From a virus: 42,248 nt of DNA. The DNA lies in the IMG/VR virus record IMGVR_UViG_3300042344_000601, positions 1 to 42,248 of that record; one strand, written 5' to 3'. Below the pieces are notes generated by a model. That model saw nothing but the letters and a program-made list of their open reading frames with translations. It did no database searches and was not told the origin of the DNA. Made by a program: the position numbers and the translations under genes. Shown in pieces: positions 38,029 through 42,248 of the stretch; position 1 is the stretch's first letter; each line of letters opens with the position of its first letter.

Positions 38029-39221
38029 TGGCGGGCCTTACGACCACGGGCTTCGTGGTGAAGACCGCCGCGGAGGTGCTCGCCGAGCTCGCCGACGCTC
38101 AGCGCGCGTCGTCGGCGCTCGGGCCCGACTGGGACACCAGCGCCGAGAGCCCGACGGGGCAGCTCAACGGCTCCATCGCCACGCGCCTGGGCTCCCTCTG
38201 GGAGCTCGCGAAGCTCGTGTACGACTCGCGCGACCCGCGCGCGGCGCGCTTCGCAGCCCTCGACTCAGTGAGCGCGCTCACGGGCACCGCGCGCGAGGCC
38301 GCGCAGAAGGGCACCGTCACCCTCACACTCTCCGTCGCCGCGGGCCGCACGATCCCCGCGGGCAGCGTCGCGCACGTCGTCGGCGCGCCCACGAACCGAT
38401 GGGTGACGAAGGCCGCGGCGGTGAACTCGACCGGCTCGACGGCCTCGGTGAGCGTCGCCGCGGAGGCCGAGATCGCTGGCGCCGTCACTTCGAACGGCGC
38501 GAGCTACGCCGCCAACGCGGGCACCATCACGGCCATCGCTACGCCCGTCACCGGCTGGCTCTCGGTGACGAACGCCAGCGACGCCGTCACGGGCACCGCG
38601 GCCGAGACCGACCCGGTGCTGCGCGCGCGTCGCGACGACGAGCTGTACGCGCAGGGCAGCGCCTTCGACGCGGTGCGCGAGGCCCTCCGCGCGGTCGACG
38701 GCGTCGTGGTCGTGACCGTCGACGAGAACGACACCGACACCGACGAGCGGTACCGCGGCGGGCTCCCGCCGCACAGCGTCGAGGCCATCGTGCAGGGCGG
38801 CACCGACGCAGCGGTTGCCGCGGCCCTGTGGTCGCGCCGCGCCTTCGGGATTCGGAGCTACGGCACCTCGTCGGCGACCGTCGTCGACGATGGCGGCGCG
38901 ACGCGCACGCTCTACTTCACCAGGCCGACGACGGTGAACGCCTACGCCGAGGTTGTCGTCGAGATCGACGCTGCGACCTATGCGGGCGACGCGGCGCTCA
39001 AGGCCGCGGTCGCAGCGGTCACCACGGGGCAGCTCGCGGGCGCGCCCATCCGACGCAGCGACATCATCGCGGCGGCGCGCGCCGTCACTGGCGTCACCGA
39101 CTGCACGCGCGTGCGTCTCGGGCGCGCGTCGAGCTCGCTCTTCGAGGCCAACCTGCTCGCGAGCACGCGCGAGGCCCTCTCGCTCGCCACGGCGCGCGTC
39201 GAGGTGGTGATCGCATCGTGA
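38028..39221 (+). CDS. Baseplate J-like protein
   Basis: This 397-residue protein starts at ATG 38028. It has TTTGFVVKTAAEVLAELADAQRA...LG.DWDTSAESPTGQLNGSIATRLGSLWEL, the alpha-helical start of gpJ proteins, then DPVLRARRDDELYAQGSAFDAVREALRAVDGVVVVTVDEN, PPHSVEAIVQGGTDAAVAAALWSRRAFGI, and a C-terminal IRRSDIIAAARAVTGVTDC. It builds the wedge that contacts gp25-like and fibre-attachment proteins. Confidence 0.88.
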   Translation: MAGLTTTGFVVKTAAEVLAELADAQRASSALGPDWDTSAESPTGQLNGSIATRLGSLWELAKLVYDSRDPRAARFAALDSVSALTGTAREAAQKGTVTLTLSVAAGRTIPAGSVAHVVGAPTNRWVTKAAAVNSTGSTASVSVAAEAEIAGAVTSNGASYAANAGTITAIATPVTGWLSVTNASDAVTGTAAETDPVLRARRDDELYAQGSAFDAVREALRAVDGVVVVTVDENDTDTDERYRGGLPPHSVEAIVQGGTDAAVAAALWSRRAFGIRSYGTSSATVVDDGGATRTLYFTRPTTVNAYAEVVVEIDAATYAGDAALKAAVAAVTTGQLAGAPIRRSDIIAAARAVTGVTDCTRVRLGRASSSLFEANLLASTREALSLATARVEVVIAS

Positions 39222-39826
39222 GCGAGCCCGTCGCCATCACCAGTCAGGCGCGCGACCCTGACCACGTCGCGGAGGCACTCGCGGCGCTCGCGTCGCAGTT
39301 CCGCCGCCCCGCGATCGAGGCCATCGCCACGACCTGGGCGACGCAGGCGCAGGAGATCGAAGACGCCCTGTGGGAGCTGTACGGCCTGGGCATCGACGAC
39401 AGCGAGGCGCACGCGCTCGACCAGATCGGGTGGCTGATGCGGCAGCCGCGCGCGGTGGGCATGGCCGACGCCGTGTACCGGCGCGTGCTGCGCGGGTGCG
39501 TCGAGGCGCGACGCTCCGGCGGGCGCGGCCCCGGCGTCGTCGCGACCATGCGCGCGCTCGTGGGCTCCGATGCGTTCACGCTGCGCGAGACCTTCCCCGC
39601 GGCGTTCATCGCTGAGCCCGACGCGTCGACGTCGATCCCGGTGGAGATCATGCGCGCGGTGCTGGCGCGCGCGAAAGCGGCGGGTGTCGGCCTCGCGGTG
39701 ATCGACGTTCCCGCGGGCAACACGTTCGCGTTCTCGACCTCGATGATGCGCGTGCAGACCGACGCGAGCCGCGGCTTTTCGGACACGACTCAGGCAGCGG
39801 GCGGCGTGCTCGTAGGGGTGATGTGA
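39218..39826 (+). CDS. Baseplate wedge, DUF2612 type
   Basis: This 202-residue protein starts at GTG 39218 (overlaps J stop). It has QAQEIEDALWELYGLGIDDSEAHALDQIGWLMRQPRAVGMADAVYRRVLRGCVEARRSGG and FPAAFIAEPDAS, close to the DUF2612 baseplate proteins. It should link the wedge to the fibres encoded next. Confidence 0.8.
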   Translation: MSEPVAITSQARDPDHVAEALAALASQFRRPAIEAIATTWATQAQEIEDALWELYGLGIDDSEAHALDQIGWLMRQPRAVGMADAVYRRVLRGCVEARRSGGRGPGVVATMRALVGSDAFTLRETFPAAFIAEPDASTSIPVEIMRAVLARAKAAGVGLAVIDVPAGNTFAFSTSMMRVQTDASRGFSDTTQAAGGVLVGVM

Positions 39827-41439
39827 TGGAGCCAGGAGCACGGCCCGACGCGGTCCCGCGCTGGGGCAGCGACTCGACGATGGTACAGCCTCCCAGCGGC
39901 GCGGCCGCGGCGGGCTTCAGCACCGAGGAGCGCCCTCCGGCGCAGTGGTTCAACTGGCAGTTCAACCGCTACGGCGGCTGGATCGACTACCTGCGCGGCC
40001 CCAACGTCGAGCACTGGACGCGCTACAGCCACGGCACCGAGCTCGACACCGAGACCTACCGACGCTTCGCGGTCGACACGGCCACCGCAGACGCGACGGG
40101 GCAGGCGTTCCGCTACGTCGCCATCGGGCAGGTGTCGGGCACGACCACGATTCGCGTGTCGCGCACGGGCACCGAATGGGTGGCGCGCACCAACGGGCCG
40201 TCGAGCGGCGCTGCGTACCTCACGGCGCTCGCCGTCATCGGGTCGAAGTGGATCCTCGGCGACGACTCCGGCAACCTCTACTACGGCGCCGTCGACACGG
40301 GCGCGGGCTCGGGCCCCGTTGGCACCAGCGGCACCGCGTGGACGCTCGCGACGGGCGTGTCGTCGGGCGCAGTGCGTGAGTTCGCGTCGAACGGCTCGCG
40401 CATCTTTGCTATCTCGGCGTCGGGCGGCGTTCGCAGCGACGACGGCGGGGCGACCTGGGCGACCTACGGCGGCACCACCGGCACCGCGCGCAGCGGCGAC
40501 GGGTGGAGCACCGTCTACGACGGCAGCCGCTACCTCTTCACGACGCAGTCGGGGCAGGTCTACGCGAGCGCTGACGGCGACGTCTTCGCGTACCGGAGCA
40601 CCGTCTCGGCGACCTCCGCCGCGTGGCAGCTCGCCCTCGGCGCTACCGGCGAGGTGATCGCGTGGCGTCGCACGAGCGGCACCACCGTCGGCGACTTCTA
40701 TCGCTCCACCGACAGCGGCACGACGTGGTCGACGATCACGCCGAGCTCGACGCTCAAGCCGGTGCAGATCACCTCGCTGCGCTACGCATCGGGGCAGTGG
40801 ATCGCCTCGTCTGCGGTGGCCCCGTACCTCTGGTCTTCGAACGACCTCGTGTCGTGGCGCCCCTTGCGCGCGCCCGTCCCCTCCGACGTGAGCACCTACG
40901 CCCCCGCGGTCGACGCGGTCGCGTGGGACGGCGGCGCCTGGTGCGCGGTCGGGCGCAGCTTCGCGTTGCAGTGTCTCCGCGCGGCAGACCCTGGCGGCGC
41001 GACCTACGACGGCGAAGACGGCGGTAGCACGCTCGCCGACGCGGGCTACCTGCAGGGCCGCGAGATCTCCGACACCGCACCGAGCGTCGGTGACGCACTC
41101 ACGTGGAACGGCACCACATGGGCGCCGGCCGCGGGTTCGGGCGGCGGCGGTACGACGCTCACCTTCACCGCGCAGACGCTGGTCACCCTCACCCCCGGTA
41201 GCTTCCCGGCCTACGTGCGCCTCAGCGGGCGCGCGCTGCAGTCGAGCGGTTCGGGCCGGTGGCACGGCACCATTGAGGCACAGGTCTACGACTCTGGCAG
41301 CGGCGTCTACGCCATCGACGCGGTGCGCACCGAGGGCGGCACGCTCTCACCGACGTGCACCGTCAACAGCGCGACAGGGCAGGTGAAGGTGCTCTTCTCG
41401 GTCGCGGTCACGGGCGAGCTGCTCGCGGTGGAGGTCTGA
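39826..41439 (+). CDS. BNR/Asp-box tail fibre
   Basis: This 537-residue protein starts at ATG 39826 (overlap with previous stop; GTG 39823 also in frame). The N-terminal attachment region has PPAQWFNWQFNRYGGWIDYLRG (38-58), common in fibres. The centre looks like a beta-propeller with Asp-boxes SDDGGATW (204-211) and STDSGTTW (294-301), plus W-containing strands in SSNDLVSW. After a GGGGTT hinge comes a C-terminal beta domain. It should bind a host surface glycan, possibly as a sialidase-like fold without a proven active site. Its last 34 codons are repeated exactly at the window start. Confidence 0.8.
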   Translation: MEPGARPDAVPRWGSDSTMVQPPSGAAAAGFSTEERPPAQWFNWQFNRYGGWIDYLRGPNVEHWTRYSHGTELDTETYRRFAVDTATADATGQAFRYVAIGQVSGTTTIRVSRTGTEWVARTNGPSSGAAYLTALAVIGSKWILGDDSGNLYYGAVDTGAGSGPVGTSGTAWTLATGVSSGAVREFASNGSRIFAISASGGVRSDDGGATWATYGGTTGTARSGDGWSTVYDGSRYLFTTQSGQVYASADGDVFAYRSTVSATSAAWQLALGATGEVIAWRRTSGTTVGDFYRSTDSGTTWSTITPSSTLKPVQITSLRYASGQWIASSAVAPYLWSSNDLVSWRPLRAPVPSDVSTYAPAVDAVAWDGGAWCAVGRSFALQCLRAADPGGATYDGEDGGSTLADAGYLQGREISDTAPSVGDALTWNGTTWAPAAGSGGGGTTLTFTAQTLVTLTPGSFPAYVRLSGRALQSSGSGRWHGTIEAQVYDSGSGVYAIDAVRTEGGTLSPTCTVNSATGQVKVLFSVAVTGELLAVEV

Positions 41440-41440
41440 G

Positions 41441-42248
41441 ATGAGCCGCGACCTGAAATCGGCGCTGCTGCCTGTCGGCGCTACGCCCTCAACGATACTC
41501 GGCCTCGACGCCGCGGGCGCCCCGGAGGCCCTCTCCGCGGCCGACGCGCGCACACGCATGGGCGTCGACCTCCTGCGCTGGCGCGGCGCATGGGACGTGG
41601 GCACGGCCTACGTCGCGGGCGACGGCGTCACCAGCGGCGGGTCGACGTGGCGCGCGCTGCAATCGGTCACGGGCGGCAGCGCCCCGAGCGAGGGCGCGAC
41701 GTGGACCGTGGCCGCCGCGAAGGGATCGCAGGGCGAACAGGGCGACACGGGTCCGTCGGGCGATGCGCTGGCGTGGCAGGGCGCGTGGGACGTGGGCACC
41801 TCGTACACGACCGGCGACACGGTCACGTCGGGCGGCTCGACGTGGCGCGCGCTGCGGTCGGTGTCGAGCGGCGGCAGCGCACCGACGGCGGGCGCGGATT
41901 GGGCTGTGGTGGCTGCGAAGGGCGACACGGGCGCGACGGGCCCCGAAGGGCCGGAAGGCCCCGAAGGACCGCCTGGGAGCGGCACCACCTACACGATCGA
42001 CTGGACGACGGGCACTGCCACGAACGGCAACGGCACCGCGACCATCACCTCGTCGACCGTCGTCACGCTGTCGATGGCGTCAGGCGCCACGGCCGGATAC
42101 GCGAGCGGCACGTACACGGCGCCGCGCGTGCGTGTCCCGATGCCATCGGGCGTCACGAAGACGGCGTTCCGCGTGACGCTCCGGCTCGCGAGCTTCACCA
42201 ACAAGACCTCGACCACGACGCCGTGCATTCTGCTGGAGAGCACGGGCG
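41441..42248 (+). CDS. Collagen-like tail fibre, copy 2 (partial, cut by window end)
   Basis: This frame covers 269 codons before the window ends. It has the same layout as copy 1: short N-terminus, two WRGAWDVGT.Y..GD.V modules, Gly-x-y runs and the start of the lectin-like head. I count about 20 substitutions relative to copy 1, eight of them in the first 13 residues, and one extra Gly-x-y triplet in the linker (KGSQGEQGDTG versus KGATGDTG). The GPEGPEGPEGPPGSG run is identical. It follows the BNR fibre exactly as copy 1 follows the partial gene at the window start. Confidence 0.8.
   Translation, partial: MSRDLKSALLPVGATPSTILGLDAAGAPEALSAADARTRMGVDLLRWRGAWDVGTAYVAGDGVTSGGSTWRALQSVTGGSAPSEGATWTVAAAKGSQGEQGDTGPSGDALAWQGAWDVGTSYTTGDTVTSGGSTWRALRSVSSGGSAPTAGADWAVVAAKGDTGATGPEGPEGPEGPPGSGTTYTIDWTTGTATNGNGTATITSSTVVTLSMASGATAGYASGTYTAPRVRVPMPSGVTKTAFRVTLRLASFTNKTSTTTPCILLESTG

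Noticed and set aside
1-42248. tRNA, rRNA or CRISPR arrays
   Set aside because: No cloverleaf with T-loop, no rRNA segment and no regularly spaced repeats with unique spacers were seen. The 12-mer clusters are irregular in spacing and orientation.

Overview
The window is the nearly complete genome, or prophage, of a temperate contractile-tailed (myovirus-type) phage with very GC-rich DNA (about 70% by eye). It has terminase, DUF1073-type portal, Mu F-like head protein, DUF2213 protein, DUF2184-type capsid, DUF3383 tail sheath, DUF3277 tail tube, tape measure and a gp25/J/DUF2612 baseplate. The host is inferred, not shown. The phage carries a Cys-rich lipoprotein built from repeats (NCGACG..C, DCDG.AANGCE) of a kind I know mainly from Myxococcota (Polyangia, Sandaracinus-type) proteomes. 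A myxobacterial-type host is the best guess.

Layout from left to right. Positions 1-2723 hold tail fibre genes: a collagen-like fibre with tandem carbohydrate-binding-like modules, a small protein, a terminator and a second fibre. Positions 2786-5011 are a lysis-like cassette. It opens with an unusual protein joining a response-regulator receiver domain to a holin-like membrane domain, followed by small membrane proteins and a candidate endolysin. Positions 5100-6240 are the lysis/lysogeny switch: a leftward CI-like repressor and a rightward Cro-like gene around palindromic operators. Positions 6339-18109 are one rightward early operon, with most genes overlapping by 4 bp: RecT-like annealing protein, DEAH helicase, VRR-NUC nuclease, DnaQ-like exonuclease, DUF3310 protein, TOPRIM primase and DUF927-like helicase, plus many unknown genes. 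Positions 18110-20374 hold a large serine recombinase flanked on both sides by copies of a 12-mer (TCATTCGGGTCG). Positions 20375-36963 are packaging, head, tail and baseplate genes. A reverse-strand lipoprotein (36960-37580) interrupts the late genes. Positions 37663-42248 finish the baseplate and end with a BNR-type tail fibre and a second, divergent copy of the collagen-like fibre, cut by the window end.

The least expected elements are: (1) the receiver-holin fusion in the lysis position; (2) the 12-mer repeat clusters around the recombinase and a roughly 120-bp imperfect palindrome in its 3' end; (3) a 100-residue domain shared by the capsid cement protein and the tail sheath; (4) a well-formed -1 slippery site (C CCT TTG) in the tail-assembly chaperone; (5) two matching non-coding blocks ahead of the head and baseplate operons; (6) the Cys-rich lipoprotein moron; (7) the two window ends lying in two alleles of one fibre gene, identical up to the start codon and diverging right after it.

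I saw no tRNA, rRNA, CRISPR array, reverse transcriptase or insertion sequence. All family names come from reading motifs and gene order; no searches were run.
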